Assembly: GCA_946480965.1 (NCBI GenBank)
Contig: CAMLMI010000254.1
Span: 1-6,855 of the forward strand
DNA from: an uncultured Verrucomicrobiales bacterium
GTDB taxonomy: Bacteria; Verrucomicrobiota; Verrucomicrobiae; Limisphaerales; CANJSG01
DNA: 6,855 bases
Direction of reading: 5' to 3'
The translations under genes were made by a program, and so were the position numbers. Below the pieces are notes generated by a model. The model had not been told where the DNA came from and searched no databases. It saw nothing but the letters and a program-made list of their open reading frames with translations. Shown here piece after piece: positions 6,083-6,855 of this stretch. Each line of letters opens with the position of its first letter. Positions within the stretch are counted from its first letter, which is position 1.

Positions 6083-6855
6083 ATGAACCTCGTCCAAGCC
6101 TTCCTGGAAACCGCCTTGGCTGCGCCCGACCGCGAGGCCGTCTTCTGGGGCGGCGACGTGGTGCACTACGGCGAACTGGCCGCCCAAGCCCGCGCCATCG
6201 CCCGGCTGCTGCGCGAGCGGTTCGGCATCCAGCCCGGCGACCGGGTCGGCCTGTTCCTGAAGAACCGGCCGGAGTTCATCTCGGCGCTCTTCGGCGTCTT
6301 CACCACCGGCGCCGTCGCGGTGCCGATCAACACCTTTCTCAAGGCTGAGGAAGTCCAGCACGTCGTCACCGATGCCGGCTTGCGGATCGTGATCTCCGAG
6401 GCGGCGTTGGCGGACATCTTCACGGCCGTGCAAACCGCCGTGCCGTCACTCGCGATCTGGCCGGTTGAATCCCTCGGCGAACTGCCTGCCAGTCCGGACG
6501 AGCCGGTGGTCCCACGCGAACCTTCGGAGCTCGCCGCCCTGCTCTACACCTCCGGCACCACCGGCAAACCCAAGGGCGCGATGCTCACCCACGGCAACCT
6601 CGCCCACAACGTCGAGTCCTGCCGCCGGGTGCTGCTGGTCGTGGAGTTCGACCGCTTCGCGCTGCTGCTGCCGATGTTCCACACCTTCATGCTCACGGTC
6701 TGCGTGCTCCTGCCCATGCGCACCGGCGGCTCCGTGGTGCTCGTCCGCTCCCTGCATCCGGCCAAGGCGATGATCCACGAAATCATCGCGAACCACGCCA
6801 CCGTCCTCCCGGCGATGGCCGCGCTTTTCCGCGCTCTGGCCCAGTTGCCCGCCGA
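6083..6855 (+). CDS. AMP-binding acyl-CoA synthetase-type enzyme, C-terminal part beyond window
   Basis: The first 257 residues of an ANL-superfamily adenylating enzyme are present. These enzymes activate a carboxylic acid with ATP to an acyl-adenylate and commonly transfer it to CoA; long-chain fatty acids are a likely but unproven substrate here. Seen: an N-terminal region starting MNLVQAFLETALAAPDREAV, the family-typical GDRVGLFLKNRPEFISALFG (residues 52-71), GAVAVPINTFLKAEEV (76-91), the phosphate-binding motif YTSGTTGKPKGAMLTHGNL (155-173), and LLPMFHTF (195-202). A complete member is usually about 500 residues or more, so about half is missing, including the adenylate-binding and lysine-bearing C-terminal regions. 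The ATG at 6083 gives the expected N terminus and lacks a Shine-Dalgarno sequence. A specific acid or a role as an acyl-ACP ligase cannot be assigned from this part. Confidence 0.92.
   Translation, partial: MNLVQAFLETALAAPDREAVFWGGDVVHYGELAAQARAIARLLRERFGIQPGDRVGLFLKNRPEFISALFGVFTTGAVAVPINTFLKAEEVQHVVTDAGLRIVISEAALADIFTAVQTAVPSLAIWPVESLGELPASPDEPVVPREPSELAALLYTSGTTGKPKGAMLTHGNLAHNVESCRRVLLVVEFDRFALLLPMFHTFMLTVCVLLPMRTGGSVVLVRSLHPAKAMIHEIIANHATVLPAMAALFRALAQLPA

Noticed and set aside
1..6855. tRNA, rRNA, CRISPR array, transposase, toxin-antitoxin or phage genes
   Set aside because: I looked on both strands and found no supporting sequence.

Overview
The window looks like chromosomal DNA from a high-GC, Gram-negative bacterium. 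A lipid A biosynthesis gene (lpxB) implies an LPS outer membrane. Several short dispersed-repeat-like sequences, and start codons without Shine-Dalgarno sequences, remind me of Verrucomicrobiota or other PVC-group genomes. That placement is inference, since no rRNA or other taxonomic marker is present.

Layout. Three genes on the minus strand point left. In transcription order they are: a 648-residue membrane-anchored coiled-coil protein (5245 to 3299), a 626-residue ABC-2-type permease-like membrane protein built from two related halves (3233 to 1353), and lpxB (1268 to the left edge, 3' end missing). Gaps of 65 and 84 bases would allow cotranscription. A 143-base divergent spacer (5246-5388) with a perfect 10-bp tandem repeat separates them from two plus-strand genes: a secreted VOC-fold (glyoxalase-like) protein (5389-5904), and, after a 178-base hairpin-rich spacer, the N-terminal 257 residues of an AMP-binding acyl-CoA synthetase-type enzyme (6083 to the right edge).

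The most unusual feature is inside lpxB. A 151-bp segment (767-917) bounded by 29-bp inverted repeats (28 of 29 matching) sits in the reading frame without a stop or a net frameshift. It adds about 51 residues between the conserved FNLRF and FVSPQVWA regions of LpxB. This resembles an in-frame palindromic or MITE-like element, comparable in principle to Rickettsia palindromic elements. Other repeat-like tracts are a heptad array inside lpxB (529-570), a 10-bp-phased triple repeat just upstream of lpxB (1281-1310), a 10-bp tandem repeat between the divergent genes (5288-5307), and serial hairpins after the VOC gene. The window may show short repeats colonising both spacers and a core gene.

Functionally, lpxB makes lipid A disaccharide. 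The permease and coiled-coil proteins are envelope proteins of unknown substrate, with no ATPase gene in view. The VOC protein is probably periplasmic and appears to lack the usual metal-binding histidines. The acyl-CoA synthetase-type enzyme probably activates a carboxylic acid. No tRNA, rRNA, CRISPR array, transposase or convincing promoter was seen.
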